Source: an uncultured Actinomycetales bacterium (GTDB lineage Bacteria; Actinomycetota; Actinomycetes; S36-B12). Taken from it: 57,269 nucleotides of DNA. Shown piece after piece: positions 26,948 to 36,720 of this stretch. Positions within the stretch are counted from its first letter, which is position 1. Each line of letters begins with the position of its first letter. The translations under genes were made by a program, and so were the position numbers. The stretch spans positions 1-57,269 of the forward strand of contig CAJXYI010000011.1 of the NCBI GenBank assembly GCA_913063435.1, in the 5' to 3' direction. The notes under the pieces were generated by a model that was not told the DNA's origin, did not search any database, and was given only the letters and a program-made list of their open reading frames with translations.

Positions 26948-27762
26948 AGCGATTCTCCTTCGACGGTCGAGGGCCGAAGGACATACGAGCCCTCATCGGT
27001 GATGCCGTCGATAACCCAGCCATCGGCGAATGACCGCTGCAATTGCTCTCGGACATCAAGGCGCCACTGTCGTGCAGCGATGGGGTCCGTGGCTCGCAAC
27101 GTGACGATGTCTTCGGGAGTAGCGACTATTCGAACATCGGATCGCGCACGCACTGCTTCATCTGACAGCGGAGTCAAATTGCCCTCGGCTGCTAGCCGTG
27201 TCCGATCCGAATCGACCGGCCACCACGCAACCAATCGGTCGGAAGGATCACCGGCGTTGATGGCATCGTTCATCTCCCCGTAGAAGTTCTCGTGATACCC
27301 GCGCACCTCGATGCCGAGCTTGACCAGGTTGACGAACGCATTGCGTCGCACCAGCGGGTCGAAGGTCCAGGACACGACGGGGATGTCATGCACCCACGCC
27401 CATGCCCGTTGATGCTGCTTCATCGTCGTCCCAATATGTCGGTTGCGAGCAGCATCGATCACCGCCGACATGTGACTGTGCAGCATCAAGGTGCCGTCTT
27501 CGGCCCGTCCGAGAAATGCGAGGGTCGCCCCGAGTAGGTCCCGACTGGACGAGTCGTATGCCGCCACGCAGTAACCACCCGCGTGGACCAGGGCCCGAAG
27601 CAGGTTCGGGCGGACCTGGGTTGCTCCATCCTCTGCCGGCCACACCACATCGAAGACAGCACGCGCATCTGCCTGACTCTCCGGCGTCGTGAGCTCGACG
27701 ATCTCGATTCCGGCGCGCTCGGCTGAACCCTCAGCGATCCGCCATGCGTATGAGGAGGTCAC
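26944..27762 (-). CDS. GNAT-family acyltransferase, candidate amino-acid N-succinyltransferase
   Basis: This 272-residue COG3375-like protein has an acetyl/acyl-CoA binding segment RNRHIGTTMKQHQRAWA and the family-typical SWTFDPLVRRNAFVNLVKLG. Its gene overlaps the racemase start by 4 nt, so the two are coupled. In the Geobacillus pathway a GNAT N-succinylates D-amino acids before racemisation; that role is inferred here from gene order. The GTG at 27762 is chosen because TAGCGT lies 7 nt upstream. The C-terminal third (about 175-272) is less conserved-looking. Confidence 0.85.
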   Translation of the reverse strand: MTSSYAWRIAEGSAERAGIEIVELTTPESQADARAVFDVVWPAEDGATQVRPNLLRALVHAGGYCVAAYDSSSRDLLGATLAFLGRAEDGTLMLHSHMSAVIDAARNRHIGTTMKQHQRAWAWVHDIPVVSWTFDPLVRRNAFVNLVKLGIEVRGYHENFYGEMNDAINAGDPSDRLVAWWPVDSDRTRLAAEGNLTPLSDEAVRARSDVRIVATPEDIVTLRATDPIAARQWRLDVREQLQRSFADGWVIDGITDEGSYVLRPSTVEGESL

Positions 27763-27769
27763 GCAGGGC

Positions 27770-27775
27770 ACGCTA
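27770..27775 (-). promoter_or_regulatory. -10 box of GNAT-racemase operon
   Basis: TAGCGT on the minus strand lies 7 nt (GCCCTGC) before the GTG at 27762. Confidence 0.45.
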
Positions 27776-27792
27776 GCCCACGGGGTGCGAGC

Positions 27793-28923
27793 ATGGTCCC
27801 CGTGACCGATGCCCTGCTGAGAGACGAGACGTTGACCGACCGCATGCTCGACTCGCTGCGTCGACTCGTCGAGACCGAATCACCCAGCGCCGACCCCGCC
27901 GCGTGCCGGGCCTGCGCTGAGGTCGCAGTCGATGTCATCGGCTCCTGGCTGGGATCACCGGCAACCTTGCTCGAGCATCGTGGGCGCGCCGCCGTACGGT
28001 TCGGGGAGCCTGAACCGCGCGTCCTGCTCATCGGACACCTCGACACCGTGTGGCCGATCGGCACCCTCGAGCGCCTGCCCTGGCGAGTGGACGGTGACCG
28101 CGTCCGCGGGCCGGGGGTCTTCGACATGAAGGCCGGGATCATCCAGGGGATCGCCGCACTCGCCGCACTCGGCTGCCCCGATGGAGTCGGCATGCTCCTT
28201 ACCAGCGACGAGGAGATCGGCTCGGGCACATCGCGCGACCTCATCGAAGCCTCCGCCGCTCGAGCGCAGGCGGTCTTCGTCCTCGAACCCTCCGTCGAGG
28301 GTGAACTGAAGAGCTCACGCAAAGGCACCTCCTGGTACGAGGTCGAGATCATCGGACGCGCGGCACACGCCGGACTCGAACCGGAGAAGGGCATCAATGC
28401 GCTCGTCGAAGCCGCCGCCCTGGTCACCTCCGCCACGACGTGGGGTGATCCCCAACTCGCCACGACCGTGACGCCGACGACGGCCCGAGCCGGGATCACC
28501 GACAACACCGTGCCCGATCGTGCCGTCGTGGGCATCGATGCACGCGCCTGGTCACATGACGAGCAGGTCCGCGTCGACGACCTCATCCGGGGCTGGCAAC
28601 CGATTCATCCGCAGGCGCAACTCAGCGTGATCGCCGGTGGGATCAATCGACCAGCGATGGCCGCGTCAGAGCACCTGCTGGATCTGGCCGTTGCCGCTGC
28701 GTCTTCGCTCGCATTGGGTGATCCCGGTCATCGAGCCGTCGGTGGCGGCAGCGACGGCAACTTCACCGCCGCGATCGGTGCGCCGACACTCGATGGACTG
28801 GGTGCAGTCGGTGACGGCGCGCATGCCGATCATGAATGGGCCAGCGTCGAGGGGATGCGTGAACGTGCCGCCCTGCTGGCAACCCTGATCGAACTCGTTC
28901 TCGCTGAGGAGCCGACGCCATGA
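27793..28923 (+). CDS. M20-family metallohydrolase, candidate N-succinyl-amino-acid desuccinylase
   Basis: This 376-residue zinc peptidase/deacylase belongs to the ArgE/CPG2 group. Zn ligands lie in LLIGHLDTVWP and GPGVFDMKAG, the catalytic Glu in LLTSDEEIGSG, and a later ligand in FVLEPSVEG. The dimerisation domain follows, with GRAAHAGLEPEKGIN. The last ligand region is DGAHADHEW. It is encoded divergently from the GNAT-racemase pair, and together they make up the known D- to L-amino-acid pathway in which the hydrolase removes the N-succinyl group. Its 3' end overlaps the XPB start by 4 nt. The start could also be GTG 27802. Confidence 0.9.
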   Translation: MVPVTDALLRDETLTDRMLDSLRRLVETESPSADPAACRACAEVAVDVIGSWLGSPATLLEHRGRAAVRFGEPEPRVLLIGHLDTVWPIGTLERLPWRVDGDRVRGPGVFDMKAGIIQGIAALAALGCPDGVGMLLTSDEEIGSGTSRDLIEASAARAQAVFVLEPSVEGELKSSRKGTSWYEVEIIGRAAHAGLEPEKGINALVEAAALVTSATTWGDPQLATTVTPTTARAGITDNTVPDRAVVGIDARAWSHDEQVRVDDLIRGWQPIHPQAQLSVIAGGINRPAMAASEHLLDLAVAAASSLALGDPGHRAVGGGSDGNFTAAIGAPTLDGLGAVGDGAHADHEWASVEGMRERAALLATLIELVLAEEPTP

Positions 28924-30563
28924 CCGACGGCCCACTCATCGTCCAAAGCGATAAGACCCTGCTACTCGACGTCGATCACCCCCGTTCGATCGACGCTCGC
29001 CGGGCTATCGCACCCTTCGCCGAACTCGAACGCGCCCCCGAACACATTCACACCTACCGCATCACGCCTCTTGCCCTGTGGAACGCACGTGCTGCCGGCC
29101 ACGATGCCGAGGGTGTCATCGATGTGCTCATCACCTTCTCGCGCTTCCCGGTTCCCCATGCCCTGCTGGTCGACATCGCCGAGACGATGGACCGATATGG
29201 GCGACTTAGCCTCACCCAGCATCCGGTGCACGGACTCGTTCTGATCACCACGGATGTGCCCGTGCTCGAAGAAGTGCTGCGGAATAAGAAGATCGCACCG
29301 ATGGTCGGCAGCCGTGTCGATGACGACACCGTCATCGTGCATCCCAGCGAACGTGGCCATCTCAAGCAGGTGCTCCTCAAACTTGGCTGGCCTGCCGAGG
29401 ATCATGCCGGATACGTCGACGGCGAAGCACACTCGATCGCCTTGACCGAAGATGGCTGGCACCTGCGTGATTATCAGCGCGATGCCGTCGAAGGATTCGC
29501 CAGTGGTGGATCCGGGGTCGTAGTACTACCGTGCGGGGCCGGCAAGACCATCGTCGGCGCGGCAGCGATGGCACGGGTGCAATCCACGACGCTCATCCTC
29601 GTGACGAACACCGTATCCGCCCGACAGTGGCGCGATGAACTCATCCAACGCACAACCTTGACCGAGGATGAGATCGGCGAATACTCCGGTGCCCGCAAGG
29701 AGATTCGCCCGGTCACCATCGCGACATACCAGGTGCTCACCACGAAGAAGAAGGGCGCGTATGCGCACCTCGACCTGTTCGACACCCGCGACTGGGGACT
29801 GATCATCTATGACGAGGTGCATTTGCTGCCCGCGCCGATCTTTCGATTCACCGCCGACATCCAATCGCGTCGACGACTCGGCCTGACTGCAACCCTGGTG
29901 CGCGAGGATGGTCGCGAAGGAGATGTCTTCAGCCTGATCGGACCCAAGCGCTACGACGCGCCATGGAAGGAAATCGAGGCGCAGGGGTACATCGCTCCTG
30001 CCGACTGCGTCGAGGTTCGAGTCACACTCCCCGAAAGCGAACGGCTCGTCTATGCCACCGCCGAATCCGAGGATCGCTATCGACTGGCGTCATCGACCCC
30101 TATGAAGAACACCATCGTGGAATCGCTAGTCGCTCAGCACTTCGATGATCAGGTGCTCGTGATCGGGCAATATCTCGATCAACTCGCTGACATCTCCGAG
30201 CACCTCGCAGCCCCGCTCATCACGGGTGAGACCCCGGTGAAGGAACGCGAGCGGCTCTTCGCAGCGTTTCGCTCGGGTGAGGAACGCGTGCTCGTCGTGA
30301 GCAAGGTTGCGAACTTCTCGGTCGACCTGCCCGAGGCCGGCGTGGCGATCCAGGTCAGCGGCGCTTTCGGTTCGCGTCAGGAAGAGGCCCAGCGCCTCGG
30401 GCGCCTCCTGCGCCCCAAGGGAGATAAGCGCACGGCGCACTTCTATGCCGTCGTGGCGCGTGACACCGTCGACGCCGACTTCGCCCAGCATCGCCAACGA
30501 TTCCTCGCCGAGCAGGGTTACTCCTATCGCATCATCGACGCCGAAGACCTCGCTCGCGACTAG
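28920..30563 (+). CDS. DNA repair helicase XPB (SF2)
   Basis: This 547-residue bacterial XPB/Ssl2-type 3'-5' helicase has an N-terminal DRD-like damage-recognition region (about 1-170), Walker A in VVLPCGAGKTIVG (about 200-212), motif II YDEVHLLP, the RED motif in LVREDGREGD, and motifs V/VI in ANFSVDLPEAG and RQEEAQRLGRLLRPKG. It is common in actinobacteria and implicated in DNA damage repair. The ATGA overlap with the M20 gene implies cotranscription, which is probably accidental functionally, since XPB is usually associated with the helicase-associated protein encoded 3 kb upstream. Confidence 0.95.
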   Translation: MTDGPLIVQSDKTLLLDVDHPRSIDARRAIAPFAELERAPEHIHTYRITPLALWNARAAGHDAEGVIDVLITFSRFPVPHALLVDIAETMDRYGRLSLTQHPVHGLVLITTDVPVLEEVLRNKKIAPMVGSRVDDDTVIVHPSERGHLKQVLLKLGWPAEDHAGYVDGEAHSIALTEDGWHLRDYQRDAVEGFASGGSGVVVLPCGAGKTIVGAAAMARVQSTTLILVTNTVSARQWRDELIQRTTLTEDEIGEYSGARKEIRPVTIATYQVLTTKKKGAYAHLDLFDTRDWGLIIYDEVHLLPAPIFRFTADIQSRRRLGLTATLVREDGREGDVFSLIGPKRYDAPWKEIEAQGYIAPADCVEVRVTLPESERLVYATAESEDRYRLASSTPMKNTIVESLVAQHFDDQVLVIGQYLDQLADISEHLAAPLITGETPVKERERLFAAFRSGEERVLVVSKVANFSVDLPEAGVAIQVSGAFGSRQEEAQRLGRLLRPKGDKRTAHFYAVVARDTVDADFAQHRQRFLAEQGYSYRIIDAEDLARD

Positions 30564-30582
30564 GCGACCGCCACCTCCGGAA

Positions 30583-31068
30583 TCAACCCTCGGACAAACC
30601 GACCAGACCGTCGAGGGTGAACGTCACGCTCGAAATGCCCGACAACCCCGGGATCGGGATCTCGACGTCCTCCATCGTGACCGTGCCACCGAGCTTCAAC
30701 TGGCGCGGCGCATCCGGCGGGTTCGGTGTGGCCTCCACGCTCATCGGGATGTCCACCGTGCCGGCACGCGCCTGACCACTCACCTGCCACGGCACCGTGG
30801 TGATCGCACCGTTCGCATCGAAGATCAGTGCATCACCGTCGTAGCGCTTCACCAACGCTCGCGCTGCACCCTGCATGAGGAAGTTGGACGCCTTCAGCTT
30901 CGCCAGTGACAACTCCAGACGCAGCAGCGCCTTCTTCGCCGTGACCTCCAGTCGGCCCCCGGTGACCGGGGCGCGGACTTCCAGCGAGGTCGGCCCGATC
31001 TTCTCGGTCGTGAGGGTCACCAGACTGGTCGGCTCGATGATCCAGTTGCCCGTGGGATGCGATGCCAT
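30583..31068 (-). CDS. YceI-like protein
   Basis: This 161-residue cytoplasmic protein, with no signal peptide, opens GNWIIEPTSLVTLTTEKIGP and continues as alternating strands ending VTMEDVEIPIPGLSGISSVT. This resembles the lipocalin-like beta barrel of YceI proteins, which bind isoprenoid-type lipids. Similarity is judged by eye and is modest. It is convergent with XPB and divergent from the RHH-Doc module. ACAGGA lies 7 nt before the ATG. Confidence 0.6.
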   Translation of the reverse strand: MASHPTGNWIIEPTSLVTLTTEKIGPTSLEVRAPVTGGRLEVTAKKALLRLELSLAKLKASNFLMQGAARALVKRYDGDALIFDANGAITTVPWQVSGQARAGTVDIPMSVEATPNPPDAPRQLKLGGTVTMEDVEIPIPGLSGISSVTFTLDGLVGLSEG

Positions 31069-31119
31069 ACCCGCATCCTGTCACCCTGTGTGCCACGCGT
31101 GGCGCAGCAACCCAGCACC

Positions 31120-31153
31120 GTGATACCAGGCGTGATACCAATGCGAGTATGAT
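31120..31153 (+). promoter_or_regulatory. Promoter and candidate operator of the RHH-Doc module
   Basis: Two direct repeats of GTGATACCA (31120-31128 and 31132-31140, 12-bp period) are followed by the -10 box TATGAT (31148-31153), 6 nt before the ATG at 31160. Repeats overlapping a leaderless promoter are expected for antitoxin autoregulation. Confidence 0.55.
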
Positions 31154-31159
31154 GGTGCC

Positions 31160-31363
31160 ATGGCTATGACGCTTCGCCTGCCCGAGGAAGACTCCGCCGC
31201 ACTTGCGCGCATCGCCGAACTTCAATCCCGATCCCAGACTGACGTCATCGTCACCGCGCTGCGGGAATACATCGAGCGCCAGAGCCGGACCGCCCTCATC
31301 GAGCAGGTCATGGACACCCAACTACCGCGGTACGCCGAGGCACTCGAACGCCTCGGCCGATGA
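31160..31363 (+). CDS. Ribbon-helix-helix antitoxin
   Basis: This 67-residue CopG-like protein has a beta-strand start MAMTLRLPEE, then two helices (DSAALARIAELQS, SQTDVIVTALREYIERQSR) and a tail (LPRYAEALERLGR) that probably binds the toxin. It overlaps the doc gene by 4 nt (ATGA). Phd is the usual partner of Doc, but RHH-type antitoxins also pair with Doc toxins in actinobacteria. The leaderless start at 31160 is supported by TATGAT 6 nt upstream. Confidence 0.85.
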   Translation: MAMTLRLPEEDSAALARIAELQSRSQTDVIVTALREYIERQSRTALIEQVMDTQLPRYAEALERLGR

Positions 31364-31737
31364 TCTACCTCACCCTCGAGGAGATCCTCACCGTCGCTGC
31401 ACGAGCCATCGGCAACGACATCGATGTGCGTGACGCCGGTCTGCTGGAATCTGCCCTCGCTCGACCTCAGGCCACGGTCTACGGAGTCGACGCCTACCCG
31501 GATCTGCACTCCAAGACCGCGGCCCTCGCCCTCTCGATCTGCCAGAACCACGCGCTCGTGGACGGGAATAAGCGCCTCGCGCTAGCCGCCATCCTCGTGA
31601 TGCTCGGTGTCAACGGCTGGAACCTGGTCATGTCCAATGACGAGGCATACCACCTCATCATCGCGATGGCCGATGGTGAACTCACCGACGTCAGTGACGT
31701 CGCCGCCCGCTTGAAAGCCGGCTCGCAACCCTCCTGA
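31360..31737 (+). CDS. doc: Doc-family (Fic fold) toxin
   Basis: This 125-residue Doc protein carries the Fic core motif HALVDGNKR (64-72; consensus HxFx(D/E)GNKR, with Leu for Phe) inside an all-helical fold. Doc toxins phosphorylate elongation factor EF-Tu and arrest translation. The upstream RHH gene is the matching antitoxin. The gene ends before a strong bidirectional hairpin terminator shared with groEL. Confidence 0.92.
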   Translation: MIYLTLEEILTVAARAIGNDIDVRDAGLLESALARPQATVYGVDAYPDLHSKTAALALSICQNHALVDGNKRLALAAILVMLGVNGWNLVMSNDEAYHLIIAMADGELTDVSDVAARLKAGSQPS

Positions 31738-31760
31738 GCCAGACACTGTCCCGACACGCA

Positions 31761-31798
31761 GAAGGGGCACGTGAGCGGATCAGGCCACGTGCCCCTTC
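31761..31798. terminator. Bidirectional hairpin terminator between doc and groEL
   Basis: A perfect 13-bp stem GAAGGGGCACGTG / CACGTGCCCCTTC (31761-31773 and 31786-31798) encloses a 12-nt loop. It lies between two convergent genes. There is no long U-run, as is usual in high-GC actinobacteria. Confidence 0.75.
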
Positions 31799-31837
31799 GC
31801 AAGGTGTGTACTTTTCGGACTTCTTCCTGCGGGGCTC

Positions 31838-31859
31838 ACCCGGGGCTTACGCCCCGGGT
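31838..31859 (-). terminator. Second hairpin downstream of groEL
   Basis: A 9-bp stem ACCCGGGGC / GCCCCGGGT with loop TTAC, 11 nt beyond the groEL stop on the minus strand. Confidence 0.55.
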
Positions 31860-31869
31860 TCACTCCTCG

Positions 31870-33588
<1,719 letters not shown>

Positions 33589-33596
33589 CTAACTGG

Positions 33597-33623
33597 TTAT
33601 CACTCGAGCAGGTCGAGTGCTAA
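33597..33623 (-). promoter_or_regulatory. CIRCE element 1 (HrcA operator)
   Basis: TTATCACTC-N9-GAGTGCTAA. The right arm is perfect and the left arm has one change from the consensus TTAGCACTC-N9-GAGTGCTAA. It lies about 93-119 nt upstream of groEL. Confidence 0.8.
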
Positions 33624-33631
33624 CGACAGTT

Positions 33632-33658
33632 TTAGCACTCTGCCCCCGCGAGTGCAAA
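33632..33658 (-). promoter_or_regulatory. CIRCE element 2 (HrcA operator)
   Basis: TTAGCACTC-N9-GAGTGCAAA. The left arm is perfect and the right arm has one change. It starts 8 bp after the first element. It is also about 30 bp from the divergent gpgS start, so it may influence that gene. Confidence 0.82.
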
Positions 33659-33688
33659 TCGCTGGTCATAGGGGCAGACTCCTCTTCC

Positions 33689-34669
33689 GTGCACTCCACC
33701 GCGCGCAGTTGGCTGGATCGGCGCACCTTCGCAGGGACCGACTTCCCCCTGGAGTCCCTCCTGGCAGCCAAGGGCACCCAGCGCATCACCGTCATCTCCC
33801 CCGCCCTCGATGAGGAATCGACCGTAGGGGCGATCGTCGAGGAGATCCGGGTCCACCTCATGACCCCGACCGCATCCCTGGTCGACGATCTCGTCATCGT
33901 GGATTCCGGTAGCACCGACGCCACGGCGCGCATCGCCGCAGATGCCGGTGCCCGGGTGATCGCGCGCGAAAGCGTCTTTCCCGACATCCCCGTGCTCCCC
34001 GGCAAAGGCGAGGCGATGTGGCGGGCCCTGGCCGCCACCGAGGGCGATCTCGTGGTGTTCGTCGACGCCGACCTGCAATCGTTCACCCACCACTACATCA
34101 CCGGACTCCTCGGCCCCCTCCTCACCGATCCCAGCACTGACCTGGTCAAGGCGGTCTATGAGCGGCCACTCGTCGAGGACGCCCGGACCGTTCCCGCCGG
34201 CGGTGGTCGCGTGACCGAACTCGTCGCCCGGCCCTTACTCAACGCCCACTGGCCGCACCTCGCCGGAGTCGTCCAACCGCTGGCGGGGGAATACGCCGGA
34301 AGGCGTTCGCTACTGGAATCGCTGCCCTTCGCTACCGGCTACGGCGTGGAGTTCGCCCTCCTGGTCGATACCGATGCCGCGCTGGGCGCCGATGCGATCG
34401 CCCAGGTCGATCTCGGGGTCCGGTTGCACCGCCATCACGACGAGCAGCGGCTGGGGCGGATGGCCGCGGAGATCTGGGCCACGGCGCTATCGCGACTCGA
34501 TCCTGATGGACGGATCCGGCGCAATCACGCCGGGAACACCGAGGGAACGACGACGCTGGTGCAGTTCAGCCACGACGCGCAGGGTCTGCATCCGCATGAG
34601 TATCCGATCACCACGACCGAACGACCTCCACTGATCACGATGCCCCCGAATGGCGGCGGAGGCGATTAG
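33689..34669 (+). CDS. gpgS: Glucosyl-3-phosphoglycerate synthase
   Basis: This GT81-family enzyme of 326 residues transfers glucose from a nucleotide sugar (UDP/ADP-glucose) to 3-phosphoglycerate, the first step of glucosylglycerate and polymethylated polysaccharide synthesis. Motifs are VISPALDEESTVG, VIVDSGSTDATARIA, the metal-binding DxD in VVFVDADLQSF, GVVQPLAGEYAGRR and ATGYGVEFALLVD. The GTG at 33689 is chosen because longer readings start inside the CIRCE region. The 3' end overlaps the convergent DUF3263 gene by 4 nt. Glucosylglycerate is a compatible solute, in keeping with otsA nearby. Confidence 0.92.
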   Translation: MHSTARSWLDRRTFAGTDFPLESLLAAKGTQRITVISPALDEESTVGAIVEEIRVHLMTPTASLVDDLVIVDSGSTDATARIAADAGARVIARESVFPDIPVLPGKGEAMWRALAATEGDLVVFVDADLQSFTHHYITGLLGPLLTDPSTDLVKAVYERPLVEDARTVPAGGGRVTELVARPLLNAHWPHLAGVVQPLAGEYAGRRSLLESLPFATGYGVEFALLVDTDAALGADAIAQVDLGVRLHRHHDEQRLGRMAAEIWATALSRLDPDGRIRRNHAGNTEGTTTLVQFSHDAQGLHPHEYPITTTERPPLITMPPNGGGGD

Positions 34670-34959
34670 AGGTCGATGCCGAGGCGGCGGGCGGAACGAG
34701 CGCGCTGACGTGCCGCACGCATCCGGCGCAGCCGCTTGACCAGCATCGGATCGAAGGCCAGCGCCTCCGGTGTGTCGATGAGGGTGTTGAGGATCTGGTA
34801 GTAGCGCGTGGAACTCATCTCGAACAGATCGCGAACGGCCTGTTCCTTGGCTCCGGCGTACTTCCACCACTGCCGCTCGAACTCCAGGATCCGCCGATCG
34901 CGCTCGGATAGTGCTGCTTCGGCTGCCTGTGCGTCCAGCCGTGCCCGCACCGATTCCAT
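34666..34959 (-). CDS. DUF3263 family protein
   Basis: This 97-residue protein matches DUF3263: LSERDRRILEFERQWWKYAG, AKEQAVRDLFEMSSTRYYQIL (an HTH-like segment), ALAFDPMLVKRLRRMR and the basic end ARSARRLGIDL. The family is conserved in actinobacteria and probably binds nucleic acid, but its function is unknown. The ATG at 34959 is chosen for the strong GGAGG 6 nt upstream, rather than the ATG at 34983, which lacks one. Confidence 0.88.
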   Translation of the reverse strand: MESVRARLDAQAAEAALSERDRRILEFERQWWKYAGAKEQAVRDLFEMSSTRYYQILNTLIDTPEALAFDPMLVKRLRRMRAARQRARSARRLGIDL

Positions 34960-35045
34960 CGTGCCTCCGCGATCGATCGTCATGTGTTCGGTAGGGCCCC
35001 CTCGAGCCCTGTGTCCGTCATCGTAGGGGGCGAATCCCATCGATG

Positions 35046-35894
35046 TCATTCACCCCCACCGGGGCGCGTCGAACTCTCCTGGGGCTTCGCTTCACGATGC
35101 ACTCCCAGATGGGAACTGATCGCCTCGACCTGGGCGGTGAGGTGCTCGATCCGTTCATGCAGCGCCGCCATCACCTCCTCATCCGGTCCCGCACTCGCAT
35201 CGCCGGTTGCCGATGCCTGCGCGGCCTCACTCCTGCGGTGCACCCGGGAGGAGAAGAACGAGGCCAACGCGGCCGTCAAGGCGCCAACCGCGGCAGCTCC
35301 GGTGAACATGATCACCACAGCGATGGTGCGACCGGTCACCGTCACCGGGGTGAAGTCGCCGTAGCCGACCGTCGTGACGGTGACGAATGCCCACCAGACC
35401 GCGTCACCGAAGGAGTCGATGTTCGAACCCGACGCATCGATCTCGGCCGACAGGGTGAACGTGGCGCCGAGGAACACCACGAGCGACACCGCATACAAAG
35501 CTGAGAGACCGATCTGCTTGGCCAGCCCGCCGGCATCTCGACCCAAACGCAACAGGGCGTTGATGACGAACAGGATGCGCAGCGGTGGGATGAAGACCGC
35601 GATCACCAGATACCAGTTGCGGCGCAGGAAGGTGCGCTTGTGCGAGTCGAGAATGAATCGAATACTCAGATCCCCGACGAAGGCCAGGAACACGAACCCG
35701 TTGAGGACGAATCCTTGGAGTCGATAACTCGGGCTCAACGACGGACTGAACTCGAACAGGATCGCGATGATCCACACCAGGGTGAGAGCGAAGATCGGCA
35801 CGATGGACCAACGCTCATAGAGGACCTCGGCCCGCGACTTAACGGCGGCGACCTTGTTTTCGACGGTCTTGACTGCTGATGAGTAGTCCGGCAT
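35046..35894 (-). CDS. Voltage-gated-type potassium channel
   Basis: This 282-residue ion channel has a selectivity filter TVTTVGYGDFTPVTVTGR preceded by the pore helix GDAVWWAFV. Four helices before it (IFALTLVWIIAILF, LNGFVFLAFVGDLSIRFIL, WYLVIAVFIPPLRILFVI, SALYAVSLVVFLGATF) form a voltage-sensor-like unit, and the FLRRNW...LRILFVINALLRLGRD segment supplies S4-like basic residues. The last helix is followed by a coiled-coil-like tail (EEVMAALHERIEHLTAQVEAI). It lies 4 bp after the CPBP gene stop in the otsA run, consistent with an osmotic/ionic stress operon. Confidence 0.9.
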   Translation of the reverse strand: MPDYSSAVKTVENKVAAVKSRAEVLYERWSIVPIFALTLVWIIAILFEFSPSLSPSYRLQGFVLNGFVFLAFVGDLSIRFILDSHKRTFLRRNWYLVIAVFIPPLRILFVINALLRLGRDAGGLAKQIGLSALYAVSLVVFLGATFTLSAEIDASGSNIDSFGDAVWWAFVTVTTVGYGDFTPVTVTGRTIAVVIMFTGAAAVGALTAALASFFSSRVHRRSEAAQASATGDASAGPDEEVMAALHERIEHLTAQVEAISSHLGVHREAKPQESSTRPGGGE

Positions 35895-35898
35895 CCGC

Positions 35899-36720
35899 TC
35901 AGTCTGGCATCGCATTCGACGCTGGGGGTGGCTCTTCACCCTGTGCGGTTCTCCGGTGTCGGCGAGCGCGAGTGCGAATGATGGTCCAGGAGAAGAAGTA
36001 ACCCATCCCGTTGGTCGCCCAGTGCAGCCCCATAGGCGCCAGGACGCTGCCTGACAGCAGTCGCATACCCGCGAAGATCACACCGGCCAACGTCGTGGTG
36101 AACACTGAGGCGACGACCGCAAGGATCGCACCCCGGCGCCCCTGGCCGACCACGCTGCCCAACGCGGCACTCTGCTGATGGGTTCCGATCGACGGCAGGA
36201 TGTGCCATAGGCCGAACAGCACCGCGGTGATGACCAGCGCCCACACCACCCCGAATCGTCGGGCCAGCATCGAGAACAGCACCGCACGGAACGCGATCTC
36301 CTCGAACAGCACGGTCCCGAAAGGCACCTCGACGAGTGCGTTGAACATCAGCCTCGGGCCACTGAGCGTGCTGACCCGCTCATCGTGCATCGCATCACGA
36401 CCCTTACGGAATGTCGCGACGACGAGGTAGCCGAGAGTGACGATGACGATGCTCGCGATCGCCCAGAGCAAACCCCAGAACAAATACCCCCAACCCAGTC
36501 CCATGTCGGTCCACGAGTTGCCGTCGAGCAATCCGAGGGCGAGCAGGAAGAATGTCCCCCCCAGGGCCCACAGCAGATGATGCGCCTGAGGGGCCACCCG
36601 GTGATACAGCAGGTTGAACAAGACGAGGGTGATGACCACCAGCACCGGCGGCCACCAGGCCAGTCCCGTGATCTGTTCGGGAGCGATGATCGAGAACATG
36701 AAGGGAAATCCCGCGCTCAC
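35899..36720 (-). CDS. CPBP-family intramembrane glutamic endopeptidase
   Basis: This 273-residue membrane protein has about eight helices. The CPBP (Abi/CAAX-like) active-site motifs are EEIAFRAVLF (EExxxR), FGLWHILPS and GLHWATNG. Such proteases cleave within the membrane, and bacterial members have been linked to protein prenylation-like processing and bacteriocin immunity; the substrate here is unknown. The GTG at 36720 overlaps the otsA stop (GTGA), so it is translationally coupled to trehalose-phosphate synthase. Confidence 0.88.
   Translation of the reverse strand: MSAGFPFMFSIIAPEQITGLAWWPPVLVVITLVLFNLLYHRVAPQAHHLLWALGGTFFLLALGLLDGNSWTDMGLGWGYLFWGLLWAIASIVIVTLGYLVVATFRKGRDAMHDERVSTLSGPRLMFNALVEVPFGTVLFEEIAFRAVLFSMLARRFGVVWALVITAVLFGLWHILPSIGTHQQSAALGSVVGQGRRGAILAVVASVFTTTLAGVIFAGMRLLSGSVLAPMGLHWATNGMGYFFSWTIIRTRARRHRRTAQGEEPPPASNAMPD

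Noticed and set aside
28920-28923. Functional link between M20 hydrolase and XPB because of the ATGA overlap
   Set aside because: XPB is normally associated with the helicase-associated gene. The racemase, GNAT and M20 genes look like an insertion between them, so the overlap is probably incidental.
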